Shown here: positions 1-8,183 of the stretch, in pieces | Layout: each line of letters begins with the position of its first letter | Numbering within the stretch: the first letter of the stretch is position 1 | Origin: Streptomyces puniciscabiei | GTDB taxonomy: Bacteria > Actinomycetota > Actinomycetes > Streptomycetales > Streptomycetaceae | Assembly: GCF_006715785.1 (NCBI RefSeq) | Contig: NZ_VFNX01000001.1 | Location: 2,308,501 to 2,372,500, forward strand | Direction of reading: 5' to 3' | Length of the DNA: 64,000 bases | Position numbers and translations under genes: made by a program | Notes under the pieces: model-generated | What the model was told of the DNA's origin: nothing | Databases searched by the model: none | The model's input: the letters and a program-made list of their open reading frames with translations, nothing else

Positions 1-1029
1 CACGGCCACGGGCGCCGCGGTGCTGCTGCGGACGACGAGGCTGGTCGCCAGCTCCACCCGGGTCGCCGTCCGCTCCTCCGGCTCGCGCCCCAGCTCCAGC
101 ACCAGGCGGGCCGCCGCCTCGGCCATCTCGGTCAGCGGCTGCCGTACGGTCGTCAGCGGCGGGCCGACCCAGCGGGCCACCGGCAGATCGTCGAAGCCGA
201 CGACGCTGAGGTCCTCCGGGATGCGCAGCCCCAGCTCACGGGCGGCCTCGTACAGGCCGAGCGCCTGCAGGTCGTTGCCCGCGAAGACGGCCGTCGGCCG
301 GTCGGGGCGGCGCAGCAGCTCCAGGCCCAGGCGGTAGCCGGCGTCGTGGTGGAAGTCGCCGGCCACGATCAGCGAGGGGTCGACGGGCAGGCCGGCCGTC
401 TCCAGGGCGGCGCGGTAGCCGTCGACGCGCGCCCGGCTGCACATCATCCGGGACGGGCCGCTGATCGCGCCGATGCGGGTGTGGCCGAGCTCGACCAGAT
501 GGCGGGTGGCGGCGAGTCCGCCCTGCCAGTTGGTGGCGCCGATGGACGGCACGTCCGGGCCCGGGTCGCCGGCCGGGTCCATCACCACGAACGGGATGGA
601 GCGGCTGGTCAGCAGCGCCCGCTGGGACTCGTCGAGCCCGGACAGCACCAGCACCACGCCGTGCGGACGGCGCGCGGCCACCTGGTCGGCCCAGGTCCGG
701 CCGGGGGTGAGCCGGCCGGCCGACTCGGACAGCACCACGCTCAGCCCGGCGTCCCGGGCCACGTTCTCCACGCCCCGGATGACCTCCAGCGCCCAGGCGC
801 TCTCCAGCTCGTGGAAGACCAGGTCGAGCAGCGGGGAGCGGGACGCCTCGGCGCGGCGGCGGCGGTAGCCGTGGGCGCGCAGCAGCTCCTCGACCCGGGT
901 GCGGGTCGCGGGCGCCACGTCGGCACGGCCGTTGAGCACCTTCGAAACAGTCGGAGCCGACACCCCGGCCTCACGGGCGATCTCGGCGAGGGTCGCCGTC
1001 TGCGCTTCTGCGGACTTCGAAGGCTTCAT
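1..1029 (-). CDS. LacI-family transcriptional repressor (3' end outside window)
   Basis: The ATG is at 1029 and the frame stays open to the left edge, so the C-terminus is missing. Residues 12-34 form a LacI helix-turn-helix (TLAEIAREAGVSAPTVSKVL), followed by the hinge and a periplasmic-binding-protein-like sugar domain with blocks such as DLVFHELESAWALEVIRG and PEDLSVVGFDDLPVARW. The family binds palindromic operators and releases on binding a sugar ligand. The gene is divergent from a GH3 hydrolase with about 130 bp between starts, and that spacer carries three AACATTCG repeats. I infer that it represses the hydrolase in response to an oligosaccharide; the ligand cannot be told from sequence. 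Confidence 0.93.
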   Translation of the reverse strand, partial: MKPSKSAEAQTATLAEIAREAGVSAPTVSKVLNGRADVAPATRTRVEELLRAHGYRRRRAEASRSPLLDLVFHELESAWALEVIRGVENVARDAGLSVVLSESAGRLTPGRTWADQVAARRPHGVVLVLSGLDESQRALLTSRSIPFVVMDPAGDPGPDVPSIGATNWQGGLAATRHLVELGHTRIGAISGPSRMMCSRARVDGYRAALETAGLPVDPSLIVAGDFHHDAGYRLGLELLRRPDRPTAVFAGNDLQALGLYEAARELGLRIPEDLSVVGFDDLPVARWVGPPLTTVRQPLTEMAEAAARLVLELGREPEERTATRVELATSLVVRSSTAAPVAV

Positions 1030-1092
1030 GCCCGCGATCGTATCGTCGCGGGCCCCCTTGACGAAGGCCCGCGCGCGCCATAGGTTCCCCGG

Positions 1093-1131
1093 AACATTCG
1101 ATATCTTCTCCGAAACATTCGAGAACATTCG
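1093..1131. promoter_or_regulatory. Repeated AACATTCG sites, possible LacI-type operators
   Basis: AACATTCG occurs at 1093-1100, 1114-1121 and 1124-1131, spaced 21 and 10 bp, that is on one face of the helix. The middle copy lies in CGAAACATTCG, an imperfect palindrome. The array sits between the divergent lacI-type gene and the GH3 gene, where an autoregulating repressor would bind. The operator function is inferred. Confidence 0.4.
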
Positions 1132-1160
1132 TGAGCGACAGTCAGAGTGACGGGAGTTCC

Positions 1161-3470
1161 ATGACCACCGCTCCTTGGCGCGACCCCACCCTGCCCGCCG
1201 ACGCCCGCGTGTCCGACCTGCTCGCCCGGATGACCCTTCAGGAGAAGGCCGCCCAGCTGTACGGCGTGTGGGTGGGTGCCGCCACGGACGGCGACGGGGT
1301 CGCCCCCCTGCAGCGCGAGATGACCGCCGACGTCGACTGGGACGAGCTGATCAGCCACGGCCTCGGCCAGCTGACCCGCTCCTTCGGCACCGCCCCCGTC
1401 GACCCGGCGCTCGGCGCACAGGCCCTGGCCCGCGCCCAGCGCCGGATCGCCGCCGCCGGCCGCTTCGGCATCCCGGCCGTCGCCCACGAGGAGTGCCTGG
1501 CCGGTTTCACCGCCTGGCGCGCGACGGCCTACCCGGTGCCGCTGGCCTGGGGGGCGGCCTTCGACCCGGCGCTGGTGGCCCGGATGGGCCGGCGCATCGG
1601 CCTCGACCTGCGCGCCTCCGGCGTCCACCAGGGCCTCGCCCCCGTCCTGGACGTGGTCCGCGACCCGCGCTGGGGACGGGTCGAGGAAACCATCGGCGAG
1701 GACCCGTACCTGGTCGGCACCATCGGCACGGCCTACGTACGGGGCCTGGAGTCGGCCGGGGTCGTCGCCACGCTCAAGCACTTCGCCGGGTACGCGTCCT
1801 CGGCCGGCGCCCGGAACCTGGCGCCGGTGCGGGCGGGCGTACGGGAGTTCGCGGACGTCACCCTTCCCCCCTTCGAGATGGCGCTGCGCGAGGGCGGGGC
1901 CCGCTCGGTGATGGCGGCCTACACCGAGACCGACGGCGTGCCCGCCTCCGCCGACCCGCGCCTGCTGACCGGGCTGCTGCGCGAGGAGTGGGGCTTCACC
2001 GGCACGGTGGTCGCCGACTACTTCGGCATCGGGTTCCTCCAGACCCTGCACCGGGTGGCGGCGGACGAGGAGGAGGCGGCGCACCGGGCGCTGGCGGCGG
2101 GCATCGACGTCGAGCTGCCGACCGTGAAGTGCTACGGCACCCCGCTCGTCACCGCCGTGCGCGAGGGCCGCATCCCTCAGGCGCTGGTGGACCGGGCGGC
2201 CCGGCGTGTGCTGCTGCAGAAGTGCGAGCTGGGCCTGCTCGATCCGGACTGGCGGCCGGAGCCGGAGGGCCCGGTGGACCTGGACTCGGCGGAGAACCGG
2301 GCCGTGGCCCGGCGGCTGGCCGAGGAGTCGGTGGTCCTGCTGGACAACCCCGACGGGCTGCTGCCCCTGGCCCCCGACGCCCGGATCGCGGTGGTCGGGC
2401 CGCGCGCGGCGGACGCGCTCGCCATGCTCGGCTGCTACTCCTTCCCCTCCCATGTCCTCACCCACCACCCCGAGGTCCCGCTCGGCATCGAGATCCCCAC
2501 GGTCCTGGACGCCCTGCGCGCCGAACTCCCGGACGCCAAGGTCACGTTCGCTTCAGGCTGCGGCGTCCTGGACCCGGACACGGCCGGCTTCGAGGAGGCG
2601 GTGGCCCGGGCGGCGGAGGCGGACGTGTGCGTGGCGGTGCTCGGCGACCGGGCGGGACTGTTCGGCCGGGGCACCTCCGGCGAGGGCTGTGACGTGGCTG
2701 ATCTCCAACTGCCGGGTGTACAGGCGGAGTTGCTGGACCGGCTGGTGGCGACCGGCGTCCCGGTGGTGCTGGTCCTGCTCACCGGGCGGCCGTACGCCCT
2801 GGGCCGCTGGCACGGCCGGCTCGGCGCGGTCGTCCAGGCCTTCTTCCCCGGCGAGGAGGGAGGACCCGCGGTGGCCGGGGTGCTGTCCGGCCGGGTGAAC
2901 CCCTCCGGGCACCTCCCGGTGAGCGTGCCGCGCGTGCCCGGCGGCCAGCCCTGGACCTATCTCCAGCCCCCGCTGGGCCTGGCCGGCGAGGTCAGCAACC
3001 TGGACCCGACCCCGCTGTACCCGTTCGGGCACGGCCTCTCCTACACGACGTTCGCCTGGGAGGACGTCCACGCCCCCGAGGCCGGGATCCCGACCGACGG
3101 CTCCTGCGACCTCTCCCTCACCGTCCGCAACACCGGCGACCGCGCCGGGGCCGAGGTGGTCCAGCTGTATCTGCACGACCCGGTGGCGAGCGTGACCCGG
3201 CCCGACGTACGGCTGATCGGGTACCAGCGGGTGGAGCTGGACCCGGGCGCGTCCCGCCGCCTCACCTTCCGCTTCCACGCCGACCTGTCCTCCTTCACGG
3301 ACCGCACGGGCGCACGGGTGGTGGAGCCGGGCGCGCTGGAGCTGCGGCTGGCCGCGTCGAGCACGGAGGTACGGCACCGGGTGCGGCTACGGCTGACGGG
3401 GCCGGTCCGGGTGGTCGGCCCGGAGCGGCGACTGCGGTGCGATGTGGAGGTGTCCCAGGGAACCGATTGA
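1161..3470 (+). CDS. Glycoside hydrolase family 3 beta-glycosidase
   Basis: A 769-residue GH3 enzyme, expected to release terminal beta-linked sugars such as glucose or xylose by a retaining mechanism. The N-terminal TIM barrel carries EETIGEDPYLVG and LKHFAGYA, and the nucleophile is Asp286 in VVADYFG. A sandwich domain and a C-terminal fibronectin-III-like domain follow (PFGHGLSYTTF about residue 625). No signal peptide is visible, so it is probably cytoplasmic and works on imported oligosaccharides. The ATG at 1161 is preferred because GGGAG lies 6-7 bases upstream. A GTG at 1131 in frame would add ten residues but lacks a ribosome site and overlaps the putative operator. The glycone specificity is not decided by the sequence. 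Confidence 0.9.
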   Translation: MTTAPWRDPTLPADARVSDLLARMTLQEKAAQLYGVWVGAATDGDGVAPLQREMTADVDWDELISHGLGQLTRSFGTAPVDPALGAQALARAQRRIAAAGRFGIPAVAHEECLAGFTAWRATAYPVPLAWGAAFDPALVARMGRRIGLDLRASGVHQGLAPVLDVVRDPRWGRVEETIGEDPYLVGTIGTAYVRGLESAGVVATLKHFAGYASSAGARNLAPVRAGVREFADVTLPPFEMALREGGARSVMAAYTETDGVPASADPRLLTGLLREEWGFTGTVVADYFGIGFLQTLHRVAADEEEAAHRALAAGIDVELPTVKCYGTPLVTAVREGRIPQALVDRAARRVLLQKCELGLLDPDWRPEPEGPVDLDSAENRAVARRLAEESVVLLDNPDGLLPLAPDARIAVVGPRAADALAMLGCYSFPSHVLTHHPEVPLGIEIPTVLDALRAELPDAKVTFASGCGVLDPDTAGFEEAVARAAEADVCVAVLGDRAGLFGRGTSGEGCDVADLQLPGVQAELLDRLVATGVPVVLVLLTGRPYALGRWHGRLGAVVQAFFPGEEGGPAVAGVLSGRVNPSGHLPVSVPRVPGGQPWTYLQPPLGLAGEVSNLDPTPLYPFGHGLSYTTFAWEDVHAPEAGIPTDGSCDLSLTVRNTGDRAGAEVVQLYLHDPVASVTRPDVRLIGYQRVELDPGASRRLTFRFHADLSSFTDRTGARVVEPGALELRLAASSTEVRHRVRLRLTGPVRVVGPERRLRCDVEVSQGTD

Positions 3471-3619
3471 ACGTCAGGGGCCGGGTGGAACGTATTGAGC
3501 CACGGCGGAAGCACACCGAACGCGCTTCCGCAAGACCCCTGACACGGGCGTTCAGGATGCTTTCAGGTTGCCCCTGACAGGGTCGTTGATCACCTGACAC
3601 CCCCACACAGGAGCACCAC

Positions 3620-4510
3620 TTGACGCTCTCGACGACACCCTCCACGACGAAGTCCGTCATGAAGAAACTGCCCGAGGTCACCCTCGCTTTCTGGATCATG
3701 AAGATCGCGGCGACGACCCTGGGCGAGACCGCGGGCGACCTGTTCGCCCAGACCCTCAAGCTGGGCTACTTCCTCACCACCGTCGCCCTGTTCCTGGTCT
3801 TCGTGGTGACGCTGGTGGTCCAGCTGCGCTCCGCGCGCTACAACCCGTTCTTCTACTGGACCGTGATCCTGTCGACCTCCATGGCCGGCACCACCATGTC
3901 CGACTTCATGAACCGGGACGCCAGCGCCAAGTACCTTTCGAACGGCGCGACGAAGCTGGGCTGGGGCCCGCAGGGTCTCGGCCTCGGCTACCCGGAGGGC
4001 GCCGCGATCCTGATCTCGATCCTGCTGCTGATCTTCCTCGGCTGGAAGCTGAGCGGGATGACCTTCCAGATCACCGAGATCGTCACCTTCCGGGGCGAGG
4101 CCCTGTTCTGGTCGGCGATCCTGGTCTCCAACACCCTCGGCACCTCGATGGGCGACTTCCTGTCCGACAGCTCGGGTCTGGGCTATCTGGGCGGCGCTGC
4201 CCTGGTGACCGGCGTGCTGCTCGTCCTGGTCGCCCTGATGAAGGTCCCGGCGGTGCCGAACGTCCTGCTCTTCTGGATCGCGTTCGTGCTGACCCGCCCG
4301 CTCGGCGCCACGGCCGGCGACCTCCTCACCAAGCCGGTCGCCAAGGGCGGCCTGGACCTCGGCACGGCCGGTTCTTCGGCGGTGCTGCTCGCGGTGCTGT
4401 TCGGCCTGATGGGGTACGCCCAGGTCAAGGAGCGGCGGGCGGCCACGGCCCGGGAGTTCGCGGCCGTCGAGACGGAGGCGGGCCGGCGGCAGGAGGAGGC
4501 GCGCCGGTAA
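3620..4510 (+). CDS. DUF347 (COG4705) four-repeat membrane protein
   Basis: An integral membrane protein of 296 residues built from four copies of a roughly 60-residue unit. Each unit has an aromatic/Trp helix start and a Gly-Asp or Ser-Asp pair: LAFWIMKIAATTLGETAGD, FFYWTVILSTSMAGTTMSD, LFWSAILVSNTLGTSMGD and LLFWIAFVLTRPLGATAGD. This is the DUF347 repeat pattern. Eight transmembrane helices are likely, with the conserved acidic residues facing one another, which suggests an ion or small-solute path. The function is not established. The start is TTG, supported by AGGAG at 3609-3613, six bases upstream. A strong hairpin follows the stop. Confidence 0.85.
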   Translation: MTLSTTPSTTKSVMKKLPEVTLAFWIMKIAATTLGETAGDLFAQTLKLGYFLTTVALFLVFVVTLVVQLRSARYNPFFYWTVILSTSMAGTTMSDFMNRDASAKYLSNGATKLGWGPQGLGLGYPEGAAILISILLLIFLGWKLSGMTFQITEIVTFRGEALFWSAILVSNTLGTSMGDFLSDSSGLGYLGGAALVTGVLLVLVALMKVPAVPNVLLFWIAFVLTRPLGATAGDLLTKPVAKGGLDLGTAGSSAVLLAVLFGLMGYAQVKERRAATAREFAAVETEAGRRQEEARR

Positions 4511-4515
4511 CGCGA

Positions 4516-4548
4516 AACCCCGCCTCCGGGAGATCCGGGGGCGGGGTT
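4516..4548. terminator. Bidirectional hairpin terminator
   Basis: A 14-bp stem (AACCCCGCCTCCGG against CCGGGGGCGGGGTT, one wobble pair) with a five-base loop. It lies five bases after the DUF347 stop and four bases beyond the tRNA-Gly 3' end on the other strand, so it can serve both. Confidence 0.8.
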
Positions 4549-4552
4549 CCTG

Positions 4553-4625
4553 TGGAGCGCCGGGCAGGCCTTGCACCTGCATCTCCCCGCAGGAAGCGGG
4601 GCGTCTTTCCTTGGACCACCAACGC
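4553..4625 (-). tRNA. tRNA-Gly(UCC) with non-canonical T-loop
   Basis: Read on the minus strand from 4625. The acceptor stem GCGTTGG pairs with CCGGCGC over 7 bp including two G-U pairs. The D-arm is GTC/GAC with loop CAAGGAAA. The anticodon stem CCCCG/CGGGG carries loop CTTCCTG, so the anticodon is UCC and the identity is glycine. The T-stem GCAGG/CCTGC has loop TGCAAGG. The discriminator is U, and CCA is encoded at 4555-4553. The T-loop has G where nearly all tRNAs have U55, and the D-stem is only three pairs, so automatic tools may miss or down-score it. See findings for a possible role in cell-wall glycine transfer. Confidence 0.8.
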
Positions 4626-4711
4626 ACTGCGTCCGAGTCGTCTTCCGACTTCCGGGTTCCGGCCGTTCGCTGTGTGATGATCATAGCCCAGGTCGGGGGG
4701 ATCTTGGCAAC

Positions 4712-4969
4712 TCAGCCGTCCGCGACCGGCTCGAACCGCCAGCGGTGCACGGCCCGCGTCACCAACTCGTCCGCCGGCTCGGGCAGTTCGGGCAGTGCGG
4801 CGTCGTACGGCGCGTCCCACCAGGTGATGACCAGCACCCGGTCCTGCGGCGCACGGAAGGTCTCGCGCCTGAGCGGCTCCTCCGTCAGGCGCTGTCCGCG
4901 CACCCAGGCCAGCAGCTCCTCGCCCCGGCCCGCGGCGGCCCGGGCCTCCCACATCAGCGCGACGGTCAC
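4712..4969 (-). CDS. Small protein, possible dimeric alpha/beta-barrel fold
   Basis: An 85-residue protein starting at a GTG that overlaps the tsaD stop by four bases (GTGA), so it is translated by coupling as the last gene of the tsaB-rimI-tsaD operon. The pattern is a beta strand ([11 protein letters not shown]), an amphipathic helix ([12 protein letters not shown]), then strands [10 protein letters not shown] and VHRWRFEPV. This resembles ABM/YciI-type ferredoxin-like barrels. The tryptophan-rich second strand may line a pocket. The family is not recognised with certainty and no enzymatic role can be assigned. Confidence 0.75.
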   Translation of the reverse strand: MTVALMWEARAAAGRGEELLAWVRGQRLTEEPLRRETFRAPQDRVLVITWWDAPYDAALPELPEPADELVTRAVHRWRFEPVADG

Positions 4970-6054
4970 GAGTACAGGTTCTCCTTGCTGACCTCGTGCA
5001 CATGGTCGTGGTTGCCCGGCACGTGCGGGTCCGTGACCGGCAGGGAGGAGTCGGCGGACAGGTCCCAGCCGGAGGCGGCCCGGTTGCGTGCGACCATCTC
5101 GGCGCCGAGCGCGGCGACCATCGCGCCGTTGTCCGTGCACAGCTTGGGGCGCGGCACGCGCAGCCGGATGCCGGCCGCCTCGCAGCGCTCCTCGGCGAGC
5201 GCGCGCAGCCGGGAGTTGGCCGCGACACCGCCGCCGATCATCAGGTGGTCGACGCCCTCGTCCTTGCAGGCGCGGACGGCCTTGCGGGTCAGGACGTCCA
5301 CGACGGCCTCCTGGAAGGAGGCGGCCACGTCCCGCACCGGGACCTCCTCACCGGCCGCGCGCCTGGCCTCGATCCAGCGGGCCACGGCCGTCTTCAGGCC
5401 GGAGAAGGAGAAGTCGTAGGCGGGGTCGCGCGGGCCGGTCAGGCCGCGCGGGAAGGCGATCGCCTCCGGGTCGCCCTCGCGCGCGTAGCGGTCGATGACC
5501 GGGCCGCCGGGGAAGCCCAGGTTCAGCACCCGGGCGATCTTGTCGAAGGCCTCGCCGGCCGCGTCGTCGATCGTCGAGCCCATCGGGCGGACGTCGGAGG
5601 TGATGTCCGCGGACAGCAGCAGGGAGGAGTGCCCGCCGGAGACCAGCAGGGCCATCGTCGGCTCGGGCAGCGGGCCGTGCTCCAGCTGGTCGACGCAGAT
5701 GTGCGAGGCGAGGTGGTTGACGCCGTACAGGGGCTTGCCGAGGGCGTAGGCGTACGCCTTGGCCGCCGAGACGCCGACGAGCAGGGCGCCCGCGAGACCG
5801 GGACCGGCGGTGACGGCGATGCCGTCGAGGTCCTTGGCGCTGACCCCCGCCTCCTTCAGCGCACGGTCGATGGTCGGGACCATCGCCTCCAGGTGCGCCC
5901 GGGACGCCACCTCCGGCACGACACCGCCGAAGCGGGCGTGCTCGTCCACGCTGGAGGCGACGGCGTCCGCCAGCAGGGTGGTGCCGCGGACGATGCCGAC
6001 GCCGGTCTCGTCGCAGGAGGTCTCGATGCCGAGGACGAGAGGTTCGTCAGTCAT
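4966..6054 (-). CDS. tsaD: tRNA N6-adenosine threonylcarbamoyltransferase TsaD
   Basis: 362 residues. TsaD transfers the threonylcarbamoyl group from TC-AMP to A37 of ANN-decoding tRNAs, working with TsaB and TsaE. The ASKHA ATPase start [16 protein letters not shown] is intact. The metal-binding histidines are His114 and His118 in NHLASH, and LVSGGHSSL and [13 protein letters not shown] are the nucleotide-binding loops. The ATG overlaps the rimI stop by eight bases, and the stop overlaps the next gene's GTG. All of t6A synthesis except TsaC is therefore within 4 kb here. Confidence 0.97.
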   Translation of the reverse strand: MTDEPLVLGIETSCDETGVGIVRGTTLLADAVASSVDEHARFGGVVPEVASRAHLEAMVPTIDRALKEAGVSAKDLDGIAVTAGPGLAGALLVGVSAAKAYAYALGKPLYGVNHLASHICVDQLEHGPLPEPTMALLVSGGHSSLLLSADITSDVRPMGSTIDDAAGEAFDKIARVLNLGFPGGPVIDRYAREGDPEAIAFPRGLTGPRDPAYDFSFSGLKTAVARWIEARRAAGEEVPVRDVAASFQEAVVDVLTRKAVRACKDEGVDHLMIGGGVAANSRLRALAEERCEAAGIRLRVPRPKLCTDNGAMVAALGAEMVARNRAASGWDLSADSSLPVTDPHVPGNHDHVHEVSKENLYS

Positions 6055-6562
6055 TGATCTCGGTTCCTTGTGCTGATGGACCCGCGGCGGAGCCGCTGTC
6101 GGGTTCTGTCGTCAGGCGCATGACCAGGGCGTCCACGTTGCCCGGCTGGTAGTAGCCGCGTCTGAAGCCGATGGGCTCGAAGCCGAAGCGCTCGTAGAGC
6201 TTCTGGGCGCGGACGTTGTCGACCCGGCATTCGAGCATCACCTCGTGGCACTCGAACGCGGTCGCCGCCCGCAGCAGCTCGGCCAGCAGCCGCGCGCCGA
6301 GGCCGGTGCCCTGGTGGTCCCGCGCCACGGCGATGGTCTGGACATCGCCCTGCTCACCGGCGGCGACCAGTCCGGCGTAGCCGACGATCCGGCCGTCGGT
6401 CTCGGCCACGAGATAACGCCGGGTCGCCTCGGCGCCCCGGGAGTGCGCCAGCTCGGACCAGAACATGCCCCGGGACCAGGCGTCCTCGGGGAACAGGTCC
6501 TTCTCCAGCTCCAGGACCGGGTCGATGTCCCACCAGCGCATCTCGCGCAGTCGTACGGTCAC
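6047..6562 (-). CDS. rimI: Ribosomal protein S18-alanine N-acetyltransferase RimI (GNAT)
   Basis: 171 residues from a GTG overlapping the tsaB stop by four bases. It is a GNAT acetyltransferase with the acetyl-CoA loop [18 protein letters not shown] and the C-terminal motif [23 protein letters not shown] typical of RimI. RimI acetylates the N-terminal alanine of ribosomal protein S18 in E. coli; the target in actinobacteria is inferred. Its place between tsaB and tsaD is the common bacterial arrangement. Confidence 0.93.
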   Translation of the reverse strand: MTVRLREMRWWDIDPVLELEKDLFPEDAWSRGMFWSELAHSRGAEATRRYLVAETDGRIVGYAGLVAAGEQGDVQTIAVARDHQGTGLGARLLAELLRAATAFECHEVMLECRVDNVRAQKLYERFGFEPIGFRRGYYQPGNVDALVMRLTTEPDSGSAAGPSAQGTEIND

Positions 6563-7215
6563 TTCGGGGTGACCACCTTGTAGTTCTTGGGCACCTGGGC
6601 GTCCGGGCGGCGCAGATACAGCGGCCGGGGTGCCGCCAGTTCCTCGCCGGCGGCCAGCCTCGCCACGGCCAGCGAGGCGAGGGCGGCGGCGGAGACGTGC
6701 TCGGGCTCGTGGGCGCTCGGGAACGTGTCCGGGTAGAGCAGCGCGCCCGCGCCCACCGCCGGGAGCCCCGCGACCTGCTCGGCGATGTCGGCCGGCCGGT
6801 CCACCGCCGGGTCGGTCAGCCGGGTGCGGGAGTCGGCGTACTTCGCCCAGTAGACCTCCTTGCGCCGGGCGTCGGTCGCCACGACGAAGGGACCCTTCTC
6901 GATGTCGGCGGCGTAGGCGAGAGCGTCCAGCGTGCACACGCCGTGGACGGGGACGCCCAGCGCCAGGCCGAAGGTGTCGGCGGTCATCAGGCCGACCCGC
7001 AGGCCGGTGTACGGCCCCGGGCCGATGCCGACGGCGATGCCGGTGACGGCCTCCAGCTTGAGCCCGGCCTCGGCGAGCACACGGTCGACGGCCGGCAGCA
7101 GCAGCTCTCCGTGCCGGCGCGCGTCCACCTGACTCGACGAGGCGATGACGTCCGTGCCGTCGTGCAGCGCGACGGTGACAGCGGGGGTTGCGGTATCCAG
7201 AGCGAGCAAGAGCAC
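6559..7215 (-). CDS. tsaB: tRNA threonylcarbamoyladenosine biosynthesis protein TsaB
   Basis: 218 residues, the non-catalytic TsaD paralogue that forms the TsaB-TsaD-TsaE complex. It begins LLLALDTATPAVTVAL and carries ITGIAVGIGPGPYTGLRVG-type motifs (GIGPGPYTGLR near residue 68). It lacks the TsaD metal histidines, as expected for TsaB. It is the first gene of the tsaB-rimI-tsaD-small-protein operon, all joined by 4-8 nt overlaps. Confidence 0.95.
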   Translation of the reverse strand: MLLLALDTATPAVTVALHDGTDVIASSSQVDARRHGELLLPAVDRVLAEAGLKLEAVTGIAVGIGPGPYTGLRVGLMTADTFGLALGVPVHGVCTLDALAYAADIEKGPFVVATDARRKEVYWAKYADSRTRLTDPAVDRPADIAEQVAGLPAVGAGALLYPDTFPSAHEPEHVSAAALASLAVARLAAGEELAAPRPLYLRRPDAQVPKNYKVVTPK

Positions 7216-7338
7216 GCGAACAGCCTACGGCGCCCGCGCCGCGCGCACGGCCGTCCGGGGCAGACCGTCACTGACTGCTACGGTCTGTACGAAGTACTGA
7301 CATATCGCATGAGGAACACGAGGAAGAGGTGAGCGCAC

Positions 7339-7890
7339 ATGGCAGGGACCAGCTCGCTGATCGTGGCCGGCCTCACCGCGGCGGCCCTCGGAGCCGTCGG
7401 CTTCCTCGGTTACGAGGCCCGGACGACCGCGCCGGCGCACCTGAGCGGCAGCCCCGGCCCGAACGCCTCGGCGAGCGCGGGCACGGTCCCCGGGGGCCGG
7501 CACAGCCCGTCCTCCGTGCCGCGCGGGTCCGGTACGGGTGAACGGGTCGTGTACTCGGTGGACGACGACCGGGTCTGGCTGGTCGACGGCACCAACCGGC
7601 TGGAACGCTCCTTCAAGGTCGCCCCCGGCACGGTCGACCCCCCTCCGGGCATCTACTGGGTCACGTCCCGGTCGAGCGCGACCACCGGCACGGACGGTGT
7701 GCCCGTCGAGCACGTCGTCCGCTTCACCAGCGTGAACGGGCTGACGATCGGGTTCAGCGCGGCGGTCGCCCAGCGGGCGGCCGCCGCCGATCCGAGCGGG
7801 CGGACGGGAGGGATCCGGGAGACCCGGGCCGATGGCGATGCGATGTGGATGTTCGCGACCGTCGGGGTGAAGGTGGTGGTGATTCGTTAG
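7339..7890 (+). CDS. Exported L,D-transpeptidase-like protein lacking catalytic Cys
   Basis: 183 residues. An N-terminal hydrophobic segment (residues 5-25) is followed by a Ser/Pro/Gly-rich linker and a YkuD-like beta domain (DRVWLVDGTNRLERSFKVAPGTVDPPPG). The C-terminal part GGIRETRADGDAMWMFATVG lines up with the active-site strand of L,D-transpeptidases, normally SHGCIR followed by a DA.xLW.F.xxG pattern. The catalytic Cys is Gly (position 157-158), and the usual His is not present. I therefore call it a catalytically dead relative, perhaps a peptidoglycan-binding or scaffolding protein. The ATG is preceded by GAAGAGGTG at a plausible distance. Its last bases overlap the stop of the convergent small gene. 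Confidence 0.75.
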   Translation: MAGTSSLIVAGLTAAALGAVGFLGYEARTTAPAHLSGSPGPNASASAGTVPGGRHSPSSVPRGSGTGERVVYSVDDDRVWLVDGTNRLERSFKVAPGTVDPPPGIYWVTSRSSATTGTDGVPVEHVVRFTSVNGLTIGFSAAVAQRAAAADPSGRTGGIRETRADGDAMWMFATVGVKVVVIR

Positions 7891-8060
7891 GCGGCGTCGG
7901 GGTGCCGTGCCGGATCGTCGTCGTTCGGCTGCGGGTCCGTCGCGGCTGCCCCTTCGGGGCGCTCCTCAGGTGCCCTCGGGGGTGTGGAGATCGCGTCTGC
8001 CGCCTCGCACGACGCCAGCAGGTCGTGCATGGACACCCCGATGGGGCCGGCTGCGGTCAT
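7887..8060 (-). CDS. 57-residue protein behind an iron-box-like palindrome
   Basis: A short gene with a good ribosome site (AGGAGG six bases before the ATG at 8060). It encodes MTAAGPIGVSMHDLLASCEA followed by a Pro/Asp/Ala-rich acidic tail ending in DPARHPDAA. The N-terminal 25 residues look like a folded or helix-forming segment. Much of the tail is encoded by a dispersed GC-rich repeat (7920-7964). A perfect palindrome at 8086-8107 sits 26 bp upstream of the ATG. I recognise no family. Its reality rests on the ribosome site, the codon pattern and the upstream operator. Confidence 0.6.
   Translation of the reverse strand: MTAAGPIGVSMHDLLASCEAADAISTPPRAPEERPEGAAATDPQPNDDDPARHPDAA
7920..7964. 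repeat. Short copy of a dispersed GC-rich repeat
   Basis: The two ends, GTCGTTCGGCTGCGGGT (7920-7936) and GCCCCTTCGGGGCGCTC (7948-7964), match the ends of the longer element at 12422-12509 in 16/17 and 17/17 positions, but the middle is missing here. The right end is a self-complementary hairpin. It lies inside the coding sequence of the 57-residue protein. Confidence 0.6.
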
Positions 8061-8085
8061 GGCGCCTCCTGAAGAGCGGGGGCGG

Positions 8086-8107
8086 GTAGTTAGGCATGCC
8101 TAACTAC
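8086..8107. promoter_or_regulatory. Perfect 22-bp palindrome resembling a DtxR/IdeR/DmdR iron box
   Basis: A perfect inverted repeat with core TTAGGCATGCCTAA flanked by GTAG and CTAC. Iron boxes of DtxR-type repressors read roughly TTAGGTTAGGCTAACCTAA, so the outer TTAGG...CCTAA matches well. It lies immediately upstream of the 57-residue gene (minus strand) and about 76 bp beyond the end of tsaE. Iron control of the small gene is inferred. Confidence 0.6.
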
Positions 8108-8183
8108 GGGCTGGGTACCATGTGACCACGCCCGGGACGTCCTGCGCAACATGTTGCCGACGGCTTGTCGGAATCCCGGCCGC

